Below are positions 1 through 8,284 of a DNA stretch of 64,000 bases, in pieces. Position 1 is the first letter of the stretch. The number at the start of each line of letters is the position of its first letter. The notes beneath the pieces were generated by a model. The model was not told where the DNA came from. It searched no databases and saw only the letters and a program-made list of their open reading frames with translations. Both the position numbers and the translations under genes were made by a program. The stretch spans positions 3,038,001 to 3,102,000 of the forward strand of contig NZ_CP014571.1 in assembly GCF_017357425.1 (NCBI RefSeq), given 5' to 3'. The DNA is from Arthrobacter sp. D5-1 (GTDB lineage: Bacteria > Actinomycetota > Actinomycetes > Actinomycetales > Micrococcaceae).

Positions 1-564
1 GAACGCGTACGGCGCCTTGACCTCAAACGTGGCGGATTTCAGTCCCGCCTCCTCGGCATAGGACGTATCCATCACGGTGGTGGGGTACCCGTGGCGTTCT
101 GCCCAGCGCAGGTACATCCGCATCAGCATCTCGGCGAAATCTGCCGCGTCAACTCCACCGGCACCCGCACGGATGGTAACCACCGCTTCGCGTTCGTCGT
201 ACTCGCCTGCCAACAGCGTGGTGATTTCGAGTTCCGCCAGAGCCTTGCGAATGGACGCCAACTCCTTGGCAGCCTCCGCCATGGAGTCTTCGTCGCCCTC
301 GTCCTGGCCGAGTTCCACCAGGACTTCAAGGTCGTCGATCCGGGAGTCCAGCTTGGAAAGACGCTCAACTTCGGACTGCCGGTGTGACAACCGCGAAGTT
401 ATCACCTGGGCAGAAGCCGGGTCATCCCAAAGGTCCGGGGCTCCGGCTTGCTCGCTCAGTTCAGCGATCTCAGCCTTTAGTGCATCAACATCGGTAACGT
501 TCTCGATGGAGCTGTAAGTTGCGCGAAGTGCGCGGATTTCTGCGGGAAAATCTATCTCAGCCAT
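1..564 (-). CDS. prfB: Peptide chain release factor 2, N-terminal part (runs off the left edge)
   Basis: RF2 terminates translation at UGA and UAA codons in the ribosomal A site. The minus strand from the ATG at 562-564 reads an uninterrupted 188 residues starting [15 protein letters not shown], with the long helical domain 1 followed by the signature [17 protein letters not shown] and an LRWAE motif typical of RF2. The GGQ catalytic domain lies beyond the window edge. No in-frame UGA frameshift site is visible near codon 25, so this copy is not autoregulated in the E. coli way. It lies just downstream of the Tad genes on the same strand, with a 76-bp gap. Confidence 0.93.
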   Translation of the reverse strand, partial: MAEIDFPAEIRALRATYSSIENVTDVDALKAEIAELSEQAGAPDLWDDPASAQVITSRLSHRQSEVERLSKLDSRIDDLEVLVELGQDEGDEDSMAEAAKELASIRKALAELEITTLLAGEYDEREAVVTIRAGAGGVDAADFAEMLMRMYLRWAERHGYPTTVMDTSYAEEAGLKSATFEVKAPYAF

Positions 565-640
565 GGTCCTCCCAGCGTACGCTATCCATCACGCTCCCCC
601 GACGGCTCCGTTCTTTCCTGCCGGACCATGACCCGGACCG

Positions 641-1093
641 TTACTGCGTTAAAGATGAGCGGGCGACCGATCGGGCCTCAACCAGGATCCCGTCCGGCAG
701 GAGGAAGCTGATGACCGGAGGATGGGCCACAGCGGTAAGGACCACTACGGCTGTGCCGCCGGGCTCGCTGCCAGTGCCGGCCGCCAGGGCAAGGCGGTCA
801 TGATGGGAAGAGGCGCCAGTGCCGGAGAGGTAGGAGGCTGCCCCGGACCGCACGCGCTCATCCACCAACGACGGTTCAGGGCGGCTCCCGGCCCCTATAT
901 CCCCCACCATGAAGGAGTCGGCAGCGGCAAGCGCTGCTCCGTCCGCCAGCGACAACAGTTTCTTGTGCTCCAAATAGACCGCCGAGACGGCCATGACCAC
1001 TGTTGCCAGAAGGAGCGCAAGCACAACGAAGCCAATAATGAGAACGGCGATCTGGCCGTCTTCGCGGGTTTTTCCGTTGAGCAGCGTCGTCAC
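641..1093 (-). CDS. TadG-like/Rv3654c-type pilus-locus protein
   Basis: A 150-residue protein with one N-terminal membrane segment (about residues 17-41, AVLIIGFVVLALLLATVVMA) preceded by a DGQIAVL motif like those in Tad-locus pseudopilin and TadG-type proteins. The Ala-rich stretch after it (LSLADGAALAAAD) is the usual TadG N-terminal signature. Such proteins are membrane anchored and contribute to Flp pilus assembly; the exact role of this short actinobacterial form is unsettled. The GTG start overlaps the stop of the upstream TadE gene by four bases, which indicates translational coupling. It is the last gene of the Tad cluster before prfB. Confidence 0.8.
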   Translation of the reverse strand: MTTLLNGKTREDGQIAVLIIGFVVLALLLATVVMAVSAVYLEHKKLLSLADGAALAAADSFMVGDIGAGSRPEPSLVDERVRSGAASYLSGTGASSHHDRLALAAGTGSEPGGTAVVVLTAVAHPPVISFLLPDGILVEARSVARSSLTQ

Positions 1094-1680
1094 AGGAAGC
1101 GCCCCACTGCTTGAGTGGCCGATGCACTCAACCTGGCGGCACTCAAGCCCACTGTGTCTCCAAAGGGCATCAGGGGCAAGGGAACATCGAGGGTGACCGT
1201 CACCGTCACCTTTGCTCCAGCCGACAGACAGTCCGCTCTGTCACACGACACCTCAACCCTGGCGTTGTCCGGGGTATGCCCGTAGTCCCCCAGGGCAAGG
1301 AAGACTGCCCGTTCCGCCGCCGCCCCGGCATCGGCAAGCTCATCCCGCGCCACAAACACCTTCGCGGCTTGGTCGGCGGCCCCGACCACCGCAAAAGACC
1401 CCCCTTGGATCTGTCCCACCGTCACCACGAAATAGACCACGGGAACCATGAGCAGTACAGCCAGGAACGTAAATTCCACTACGGCACTTCCCTGTTCGCC
1501 CCCAAGCGCCCCCGCGCCTGGCCCGAACCTCCTGGCGGGCACCCCGACTCGATCCCCGGCGGGCACCCCAAGGGAACCGTCAGCGGGCACCCCGGCCGGC
1601 CCGGCAGAGAGGCATAGTGCCTGGTGCATCCTTTGCCTGAAGGCTTTGAGCAGGTTCAGGCGTGGCTCAGTGTGCTGCAT
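1090..1680 (-). CDS. TadE-like pseudopilin with a Gly/Pro-rich N-terminal extension
   Basis: A 196-residue protein. Residues about 65-90 read GEQGSAVVEFTFLAVLLMVP: the Gly-Ser-Ala-x-x-E-Phe motif followed by a hydrophobic helix defines TadE-family pseudopilins. The N-terminal 60 residues are unusual, carrying three GVPA-type repeats (encoded by repeats of GCGGGCACCCC near 1535-1595), perhaps a recent slippage expansion or a start placed too far upstream. The C-terminal part has two Cys (CDRADC) that could form a disulfide outside the cell. It overlaps both neighbours, so it belongs to the Tad operon. Confidence 0.82.
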   Translation of the reverse strand: MQHTEPRLNLLKAFRQRMHQALCLSAGPAGVPADGSLGVPAGDRVGVPARRFGPGAGALGGEQGSAVVEFTFLAVLLMVPVVYFVVTVGQIQGGSFAVVGAADQAAKVFVARDELADAGAAAERAVFLALGDYGHTPDNARVEVSCDRADCLSAGAKVTVTVTLDVPLPLMPFGDTVGLSAARLSASATQAVGRFL

Positions 1681-2086
1681 GACCCTTCACCTCCAGCAAG
1701 CCACGGGGACCAACCAGCCCGACAACCGGCAAGGGCGCCGTCACCGTCACCTCCAAGGTGCGGGCTCCGTCCACCATGACGTCGCTGCAAACGATGTCCC
1801 CGGAAAAGTCACTGTTCAAGGCGGAGCGAATCAACTCCGCGGTCCGTGCCCGTGCATCTGCCGGTGTCCGATCCGCCAAGGCCCCGTAACGCGCACCGGA
1901 GGCCGCGGCATCAATCAGGGTGTTGCGGACGTGCAACACCAAGGTGAGCTGGATGATCGCCATGAAGAACAGCGTCAACAGCGCGCCGACCAAGACAAAG
2001 TCGACAACGGCGGACCCGCACTCATCGGAGGCGTTCCGCCGTTGCTTTATCCGAAGCCCTGGAACAACGGCGGTGTCCGGCCGCAC
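1667..2086 (-). CDS. TadE-like pseudopilin
   Basis: A 139-residue TadE-family protein: ECGSAVVDFVLVGALLTLFFMAI (shown in part, residues about 22-44) has the pseudopilin Gly-Ser-Ala-x-x-[DE]-Phe processing-like motif and a single membrane helix. TadE proteins act in assembly of Flp/Tad pili and are thought to be matured by the prepilin peptidase. The GTG start sits two bases after the stop of the split pilus gene at 2089, so it was originally co-transcribed with tadA-tadB-tadC, now 46 kb away on the other side of the prophage. Its expression in the lysogen probably needs another promoter. Confidence 0.83.
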   Translation of the reverse strand: MRPDTAVVPGLRIKQRRNASDECGSAVVDFVLVGALLTLFFMAIIQLTLVLHVRNTLIDAAASGARYGALADRTPADARARTAELIRSALNSDFSGDIVCSDVMVDGARTLEVTVTAPLPVVGLVGPRGLLEVKGHAAH

Positions 2087-2088
2087 TC

Positions 2089-2184
2089 CTACTGGCCCAC
2101 TTTCTCAATCGCCTGATCGAACAAGCCCTCCAAAGCAGGAGCAGCCAGGGCAAGAAGGCCAGCGACCAGGACAGCCGACATCAG
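2089..2184 (-). pseudogene. 3' half of a small Tad-locus membrane protein gene, split by the prophage
   Basis: The last 31 codons encode a hydrophobic helix and tail: MSAVLVAGLLALAAPALEGL then FDQAIEKVGQ. The reading frame continues upstream into phage DNA without a sensible start. Joined to the 5' half at 48187-48333, it restores a continuous frame across ...GWVMITL and MSAVLVAG..., with two bases to the next TadE gene. The rebuilt product is about 80 residues, with one membrane helix and a GDVPGW motif before it, resembling small conserved proteins of actinobacterial Tad loci. The family assignment rests on context and memory. Confidence 0.8.
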
Positions 2185-2204
2185 TGTGAGTAGACCCTGT
2201 TCTC
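2165..2204. other. Prophage left attachment site (attL)
   Basis: The host gene frame is lost near 2183-2184. Comparing the minus-strand codons here (ACA CTG ATG) with attR (ATT ACT CTA) and requiring the host gene to stay in frame places the crossover at a shared AC or CT dinucleotide in the Thr-Leu codons. Such minimal identity is typical of large serine integrases. An alternative shared GAGTA (2188-2192 and 48189-48193) would put the host gene out of frame. Confidence 0.7.
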
Positions 2205-2495
2205 CCCCACTTCGATGAGATGTAGCTTGCAGGTCCAGAAGAACGACAAGATTCGCATATGATCCACCAATGAGCGACTTGACTGGAAGTATTACCCCAC
2301 TCGTTTTCAACACTGGGGACACCATTACCATTCGTGTTAACAACGTTCCGGACGGAGTAAGCGTGTCAATGGCCAGTTGTTTCTGCCCATGGACGGCCAC
2401 TAAAAGTGCCCGCTGGTGGCCAGTAAAACTGCCCGGTGATGGCCAACAGATCTGCCCACTGATTGGTTCGGCGGGATTGGCCATCGTGGGGTTGA

Positions 2496-3284
2496 TCAGT
2501 TCAGTCGGGTTACTCCTTTCCCGGCGAGGGCCTGGGTGAGGCGGACGGAATCGCCGCTGGTCTGACAGACGTGGGCGTGGTGCAGCAGCCGGTCAACGGT
2601 GGCGGTTGCGAGGGTTTTGGGCATGAGCTCGTCGAATCCGGCGGGGTGGAGGTTGGAGCTGATCGCGATGGACCGTTTTTCGTAGGCTGCGTCCACGACC
2701 CGGTAGAGACCTTCGGCGGCGTCCGTGGCCACCGGCAACAGGCCAATATCGTCAATGACCACGAGCTCCGCGCGGAGAATCCTGGCCACGGCCCGGGTGA
2801 CGCTGTCGTCGGTTCGGTGGGCGCGGATCAGGACGCCGAGGTCTTCGAGCCTGAACCAGGCGACCCGCATTCCGGCTTCAACGGCCTGCTGGCCGAGGGC
2901 TTCGAGGAAGAACGTCTTCCCGGTCCCGGAGGGCCCGCAGACGACGAGGTTTTCCCTGCGGGTGATCCATTCCAGGGTCCGGAGGGCCTGCTGGGTCGGG
3001 GCAGGGATGGAGGACGCTGCAGGGTCCCACGCCTCGAAGGTCTTCCCGGTCGGGAAGCCTGCTGCTTTGCGGCGGGAAGCGAGCATGGACCGGGCCCGAC
3101 CGGCGGCTTCCTCGGTGAAGAGTGCTTTGATGACCTCGGTTGGTTCCCACCGCTGGGCGCGGGCGGTCGCGATCAGGTCCGGTGCCAGTGCACGGGCGTG
3201 GGGCATTTTCAGGGACCGCATAAGGGCTTCCAGGTCCGCCGGCAACGGCGGAGCGGCGGTGTTGGCTGTGGTGACGGGGCTCAT
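2496..3284 (-). CDS. istB: IS21 helper ATPase IstB
   Basis: A 262-residue AAA+ ATPase that assists the IstA transposase in choosing and capturing the target. The Walker A GPSGTGKT is at about residues 117-124, Walker B is ELVVIDDIG, and a sensor-like SSN follows. The ATG at 3282-3284 overlaps the istA stop by four bases, the usual coupled arrangement in this family; an upstream in-frame GTG at 3359 lies inside istA and is less likely. Length matches the family norm of about 250-265. Confidence 0.93.
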   Translation of the reverse strand: MSPVTTANTAAPPLPADLEALMRSLKMPHARALAPDLIATARAQRWEPTEVIKALFTEEAAGRARSMLASRRKAAGFPTGKTFEAWDPAASSIPAPTQQALRTLEWITRRENLVVCGPSGTGKTFFLEALGQQAVEAGMRVAWFRLEDLGVLIRAHRTDDSVTRAVARILRAELVVIDDIGLLPVATDAAEGLYRVVDAAYEKRSIAISSNLHPAGFDELMPKTLATATVDRLLHHAHVCQTSGDSVRLTQALAGKGVTRLN

Positions 3285-4834
3285 CGGGCCTCCTCCGGCG
3301 TGATTTTGGTCGTGGTGTTGGTTGTGGTGTTCAGGGTCGGGTTGCCGATCGCGGCCCACGCGCCGGTTCCCTGAGTCAGGGAGGTGGCTTCGTTGGCCGC
3401 GTGGGTGGTCGTGCGGCGGATGTTGGCGTTCAGGATCGAGGCGAGGTCCTGGTGCGCGAACCGGCCATGTAGTGCGGCGTCGCCCAGGGCCCGGTCGACC
3501 TGGTCGGTGCCGGCGATTTTGGCCAGCGTGACGGCTTCTGCCATTTTCACGTTGATCCGTGCGGTCCCGGCCGCGGCGGCCTCCATCAGCCAGGTCCTGG
3601 CGCCTTCGCCGATGGCCAGGAACGCTGCCTCGTCCGCGCTGCGGGCCCTGACCTCGTAATCGCCGGGGACCCTGGTCCGGGTTCCCGGGAAGTGTTCGTC
3701 GTTGATGGCGGGACTGCCGGGCCGGGCCCGATCATGGCGGGCGACTTCGACGGGCCCTGCAGTGCCGTGGTGGACGATGATGACCTGCTCGCCGGGCCCG
3801 GTCCCGTGGGTGCGGACGAACACCCGGGCTCCGAGCAGGTGGGCCGGGACGGAGTACTGGGCGTTTTCGAAGGTGACCATTGGGGTGTTCTCCGGAACCA
3901 TGCGGGCGAGTCCGAAGGCGACCGTGTGGGCGGTGTCCGGGATACGGTGCAGCCGCGGGGCTTCCTCGGCGAGCATGGCTGCGGGTTTGCGCCGCGTCGT
4001 CCGGTGCTCACGGTGATTGACCTCGTCCATGAACGCCGTGCAGGCGGCCTCGAGCTCGGCGAAGGTGGCGTATTCGTCGCGGAGGTTGGTGTCTTTGGGC
4101 ACGAGGTCGGCCTTGGCGAGCTTCACGGACGCTTCCACCCCGCCTTTGGTGGCCGGGTCCGCGGGCTGGCAGGTCAGCACGGTCACCCCGTAGTGCCGGG
4201 CGAAGTCCAGGGTCTGCTGGTTCCGCACCGGGACCCCGGCAACGTGGGAGGTGGTCACGGTCTTCTCGTTGTCCGTGAGGACATAGGTCGGTGCTCCGCC
4301 GAGGATCCGGAAGCACCGGTCCAGGGCCGCGAACACGCTCGGCGCCGTCCTGTCCTTGAGCGGGATCACGATGCGGAAGCGTGAGAACGCCAGCCACGCC
4401 ACGAACAGGATCGTCTTCACCCCGCCGATCCGTGGCCCGTCGCCGAAGTCGTACTGCAACCACATCCCAGGTTCAGTGATCCACGGCCGATGGACGCGGG
4501 TGTGGCCCAGCCGCCACGCGTCCTTGACCTGCGCAATCGCCCGGCGGGTGGAGCGCTCCGAACCCGCATAGCCCAGAGCGAGGAGCTTCTCGTGGGCCTT
4601 GTCAGCGCGGATCCGGCCCTTGGAGGCTTCCACCCATTCTTCGATCTTGGGCAGGAACGGGTCGGTGACCCGGCCCCGTGCCGTCGGTTCCCCGATCGGC
4701 CGGCCTGCGTCCCGGGCGGTCACGTGTTTGGCAACAGTGTGGTGCGAGCAGCCCGTGAGCTCCGCAGTGGCGCGCAACGATCCGGTCAGGTCGTAGGCAG
4801 CAAGAATTTCCATGATTTCTCCGTCAGACTTCAT
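3281..4834 (-). CDS. istA: IS21 transposase IstA
   Basis: A DDE transposase of 517 residues. It opens with a helix-turn-helix (LAAYDLTGSLRATAELTGCSHHTVAKHV in part) and has an rve-type catalytic core: first Asp in LQYDFGDG, second in VLTDNEKT, Glu in KGGVEASVK. The ATG at 4834 has AGGAAGAGG five to six bases upstream; in-frame starts at 4879 and 4903 would add a Lys/Arg-rich leader. All catalytic positions are present, so the element appears functional. It is transcribed away from the downstream HEPN fragment. Confidence 0.93.
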   Translation of the reverse strand: MKSDGEIMEILAAYDLTGSLRATAELTGCSHHTVAKHVTARDAGRPIGEPTARGRVTDPFLPKIEEWVEASKGRIRADKAHEKLLALGYAGSERSTRRAIAQVKDAWRLGHTRVHRPWITEPGMWLQYDFGDGPRIGGVKTILFVAWLAFSRFRIVIPLKDRTAPSVFAALDRCFRILGGAPTYVLTDNEKTVTTSHVAGVPVRNQQTLDFARHYGVTVLTCQPADPATKGGVEASVKLAKADLVPKDTNLRDEYATFAELEAACTAFMDEVNHREHRTTRRKPAAMLAEEAPRLHRIPDTAHTVAFGLARMVPENTPMVTFENAQYSVPAHLLGARVFVRTHGTGPGEQVIIVHHGTAGPVEVARHDRARPGSPAINDEHFPGTRTRVPGDYEVRARSADEAAFLAIGEGARTWLMEAAAAGTARINVKMAEAVTLAKIAGTDQVDRALGDAALHGRFAHQDLASILNANIRRTTTHAANEATSLTQGTGAWAAIGNPTLNTTTNTTTKITPEEAR

Positions 4835-6370
4835 ACAGGGCCTCTTCCTGGTTCGCTTGGTGCGCTTAGACACCGTCATCAAACCCCAGGGAGAGGCTCC
4901 CACCGCTTAAGACGCGGTCGGTTCAGTAAGGAAGTGGGCAGATCTCATGGCCACCATCGGGCAGTTTTACTGGCCGTCAGTGGGCACTTTCGTGGCCGCC
5001 TATGGGCAGTTTTTCATGGCCGCTAACATAAGCGAACCGCAAGTACAACTTGACTACTACAACGAATATGAGAAGTCGTTCTGGATGCAGCTTGGTCTGA
5101 CCCAAAACAGTTTTGGCGTCTGGGAGGCGACCGTAGAAGCATCTGAAACGGCCTGGGAGTCGGCCGTTTTCGTGTCGGCGGTGGTCACACCCGAGGCCAG
5201 GCTGGCTCTGCCAGTTGTCACGTACAGCATTTGCAACCCAAGTGACGCTCTCGGTGAGACGGTTGATGCCGTCCATGAGAGATTTACGTCAATCTTCAAA
5301 AAGCAGAGAGAACGCTATCGGACTCACTTGGGTGATCCGACAGGACAAGCCAAAGCGATATACAGAGCCGCCTTCATAATTGAGGACCTACTCATCACGA
5401 CGCCGCTTGCGTTGCCAGGCATACAAATCATAGGGCTCCCCTTCCGACCACAAGGCCTTGACGCCGGAGAACTTGCCACGAAAGTCGCCATGCAGCTGAA
5501 ATGGAACGCACACGTAAAGCAGCCAGATTGGTCACAGCATTATGCCAACAACCACCCGGCTGCCGTAATAGTTTGCGACAAGGTCTATGCGACCGACCTC
5601 AAAGAGGCCATTGCGCTCAGCACGATCGCTAGAGACGAGACATTGGCTCTCTTGGCGCTTATGCGCGGTGCAGCAGGTAAGCCAGGCGTGGCGATTTTAC
5701 AGAAGCTCGAAAATGACAAAGCCGTTGAAACGAAGTTCTCATTTGGCGGAGGTGGATATGGCGGTAACCTATTCGGCGGCCCGTTCTCTGGCGAGTCTCA
5801 GGAGGGTCTACTTGTCGAGCACTTGGCGCTAAAACACGACCCACTACTCAAGCTCTGCGTCGACCTCTACGAGGAAGCGCTCGCGGAGACGTCAGTCGAC
5901 TCCCAATATTTTCGCTTGTGGTCGGTGCTTGAGACCCTTGCCCTTAATAGGGTGCCGGAAGGACAACCGGTGACACGTTTAGACGGATCACCGTGGTCTC
6001 AAGATCCACGAAATGGAACGACCTCCGCAGCAGCTCCACGTGTTTACGAACTCATCGCGAACAACATATTTCGCACACCCGTCGCAATTAATGAGCCAAG
6101 CGTTACATCCCCGGCGACGGACCTGCACGATGCGGTAACGAAGTGGTATGCGCGCCGGAACGCTACCGCTCACTACGGGAAGTTCGTTGCCGATGACGCC
6201 GTGCAGCAGAGAAAAGGGTGGTACCAGCGCGCTCTCGCAACAACCTCTTCCGATTCGGGTATGGACCAATGGATGTGGACGTTCAAAGGGATGGTCGAGA
6301 TGGTACTCAAAGCCGAAATGAACCGGCTAGGCCGAAGTCTCCTGTGATCTGAACCGCGAAGAGCTGCGAC

Positions 6371-7813
6371 TCACCATCGCGGATGCACTGTCACGTGGGC
6401 TCGTGGACGTCCCGGCGCAACTTCAATGTGGGTGATGAGGCGGGACAGTAGATCCCGTTTCGCGTCGATGGGAATGATTTCCCAGTTCTCCAAGAGATCT
6501 GGGATCAATGATGCTGGCGGCCGGGAGGCCACGACTCGGGATTCCCTAATCGAAATCTCAAGGGCGTCACGCTGGACCAGCATCTTATCCCTCAGGCGAC
6601 GGTAAGTTTCCTCCGGGATAGTGCCGTCCAGCATCTTGTTGGTGAGTTGGTCAAGGCGCGTGCCCAGCTTAACCAATTGCTTCTTGAAGTGCTCGACAGC
6701 GTCGATGGCTTTGGCTTCTTGCTCCTGGGCCCGGGAGGCAAGATCGGCTTCAGCTTCGACGTTGGCAGCCACTCCTTCGAGCCATACAAGCACGTCAGTT
6801 TCAACAGTGCTGGTCATGACATAGCCGCCCGTGTGCTTCCGCTTGTTGCCGACCGCCCCACATTTGTACTTGGGACTCTTGCTGCTGCCGTACAGTCCGG
6901 CGTGCATGGTCGCTCCGCAGGTGCACCTGATCATTCCCGAGAAGAGGTACTGGGAACGTTCGCTTCGGCGATGGACCCGCCGGGTTTCCCGCCGCGCCTG
7001 GTACTCGTTCCATTCTTCCTCAGTGATCAGTGGTTCATGGGCACCTGGTATTCGCTCACCATGGTGGGTGATGTACCCTGCGCCAAAACCTTGATCCATG
7101 ATCCTTCTGACAGTCCGATCGGACCAAAGGCCGTCGCTGGAGACGCCGTAGCCAGAGACGGGCCGTGTGGGTCCGTCATTGAGCCATTTCACGAGTGAGT
7201 AGACGGATTGTCCGGAGAGGTATCGCCGGTATAGGTCCGCCAAGACCGGCCCAGTGACGGGATCCGGGCTGAAGCCATCCTCTTTGGAGTACTGATACCC
7301 GAAGCGGGGTTTGCCGTTCGCGGGAATGCCGGCCTTCACCCGTCGGGCGTGGGACTCCTTCCACTGCTCCCCCATACGTTCCGACTCGAACGCGGCCAGC
7401 TCGGCGAGCATGCCCCTGGCGAACCTGCCCGACGATGTCGTGGTGTCCATAGGCTCCGTGGCGGACTCCATGCGACCGCCGATGCCCTCGACTCGATCAA
7501 CAGCTATGGCCCAGTCTTTGCGATTCCTGGACACACGACTAATCTTCCAGACCACTAGCACGTCAGCTGCGCCGGCCTCGATCATGCCAATGGCTCGCTC
7601 CACTTGCCGGCGCTTCCAAAACCGCCCGGTCATATCCAAATCAGTGATCGTTTCCACGATCTCGTAACCGCTGCGCTCGCAGTGCTGTTCGATAGAGGCC
7701 ATTTGCAGCTCGGGGCTGATCATCCCGTCACGCTCTTTGGACACGCGGATGTAGGCGACAGCCCGAGAGTGCGTTGTAGGTACAGATTTGAGGTGTGCCC
7801 GACTTACGTTCAT
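6371..7813 (-). CDS. int: Large serine integrase (site-specific recombinase)
   Basis: A 480-residue serine recombinase that would integrate and excise the prophage. The N-terminal resolvase domain holds the nucleophile Ser25 in AYIRVSKE, SRVSRN and a DLDMTGRF loop. Next come a recombinase domain (FGYQYSKEDGF...), a zinc-ribbon region (IRCTCGATMHAG...YKCGA, only three Cys evident) and a coiled coil (about residues 370-420). It is last in the leftward lysogeny operon, convergent with the HEPN cargo gene. The very short attL/attR identity agrees with this integrase class. Confidence 0.95.
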   Translation of the reverse strand: MNVSRAHLKSVPTTHSRAVAYIRVSKERDGMISPELQMASIEQHCERSGYEIVETITDLDMTGRFWKRRQVERAIGMIEAGAADVLVVWKISRVSRNRKDWAIAVDRVEGIGGRMESATEPMDTTTSSGRFARGMLAELAAFESERMGEQWKESHARRVKAGIPANGKPRFGYQYSKEDGFSPDPVTGPVLADLYRRYLSGQSVYSLVKWLNDGPTRPVSGYGVSSDGLWSDRTVRRIMDQGFGAGYITHHGERIPGAHEPLITEEEWNEYQARRETRRVHRRSERSQYLFSGMIRCTCGATMHAGLYGSSKSPKYKCGAVGNKRKHTGGYVMTSTVETDVLVWLEGVAANVEAEADLASRAQEQEAKAIDAVEHFKKQLVKLGTRLDQLTNKMLDGTIPEETYRRLRDKMLVQRDALEISIRESRVVASRPPASLIPDLLENWEIIPIDAKRDLLSRLITHIEVAPGRPRAHVTVHPRW

Positions 7814-7848
7814 TGCTCGTGCTTTCTGGAATGGAGGGTTGGTCTGTT

Positions 7849-8265
7849 TCAGAGTTGCTGGAGTTCAACAGCGAGGATAATTGCCCAATCCTCCGGTGCG
7901 AGATTATTGAAGCGATCTTTGAGCACGTCTTCGGTCACCCATAGCTCGTCCGCAAGTTCGGCGAACGAGCGTGACCAGCGGAGCCCTCTGACGAGCTGAT
8001 CCAGGGCAACGAGCCGGCGAGCGGTTTCAGCGCAGACTTCAGATTCAACCGCGAGGGGCTGGCAGCCGATGTGACGGCGCTCTAAGTGGACCAGCTCGTG
8101 GGTAAGGGCACAGCGCCGTTCTACTTGGTCCAATGATTTGTCGAGCCAGATAGTGCTGGTGCCGTCCGTTCTTCCGGGTGCACCGTCAGGCATGGCCACC
8201 CACGAGAGGCGAACATGCGTAAGAGCTCTAAGGATCCCCCATGGATGAAACACAGTTGGGGACAT
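7849..8265 (-). CDS. ImmA/IrrE-family metallopeptidase
   Basis: A 138-residue protein with the zinc motif HELVH (residues 56-60) in a THELVHLERRH context and a candidate third ligand in the following helix (VESEVCAETARR). ImmA/IrrE peptidases cleave prophage repressors after DNA damage or a quorum signal, starting induction. It lies 35 bases upstream of the integrase and 20 bases after the DUF1828 gene, within the repressor operon, so its likely substrate is the repressor at 9676-10266. That target is inference. The N-terminal helix-turn-helix of some ImmA fusions is absent. Confidence 0.85.
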   Translation of the reverse strand: MSPTVFHPWGILRALTHVRLSWVAMPDGAPGRTDGTSTIWLDKSLDQVERRCALTHELVHLERRHIGCQPLAVESEVCAETARRLVALDQLVRGLRWSRSFAELADELWVTEDVLKDRFNNLAPEDWAIILAVELQQL

Positions 8266-8284
8266 TACAAGCTGGCTATGACAC

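Larger units (their letters stand above)
2364..5028 (-). mobile_element. IS21-family insertion sequence with 6-bp target duplication
   Basis: A 2665-bp element with istA and istB on the minus strand. Ends read TGTCAATGGCC (left) and, inverted, TGTTAGCGGCC (right), followed on both sides by the multiple sub-terminal repeats typical of IS21: copies of GGCCA...CTGCCC and GGCCAC.AAAGTGCCC near 2371-2450 and 4935-5021. The flanks carry the direct repeat TAAGCG (2358-2363 and 5029-5034), a fresh 6-bp duplication. The identity of the two duplication copies points to a recent insertion. Confidence 0.94.
2270..6347 (+). pseudogene. HEPN-like (ApeA-type) cargo gene interrupted by IS21
   Basis: Removing IS21 and one TAAGCG copy joins 2270-2363 to 5035-6347 in one open frame of 468 codons: MSDLTGSITPLVFNTGD... 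through ...VPDGV/SEPQVQLDYY. The C-terminal 75 residues contain YARRNATAHYG, an R-x4-H motif with flanking helices, as in the HEPN domains that close ApeA/Apea-like proteins. HEPN proteins are often RNases in phage defence, toxin-antitoxin and RNA processing. The gene is visibly richer in A+T than its neighbours, suggesting recent acquisition. It sits between attL and the integrase, a usual cargo position. The right fragment could still be translated from an in-IS start at 4947 (466 residues), giving a nearly full-length chimera. The HEPN call is by motif only. Confidence 0.72.

Noticed and set aside
2188..2192. GAGTA shared by attL and attR as the crossover core
   Set aside because: Joining at GAGTA puts the host gene out of frame, while joining at the adjacent CT or AC keeps it in frame.
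2089..2484. A 131-codon minus-strand frame reading through attL
   Set aside because: Only the last 31 codons are host gene; the upstream part is chance readthrough across phage DNA and the IS21 end, with random composition.
2270..2539. An 89-codon plus-strand frame at the left of IS21
   Set aside because: Its first 31 codons are the true start of the HEPN-like gene; the rest is IS21 terminal repeat sequence.
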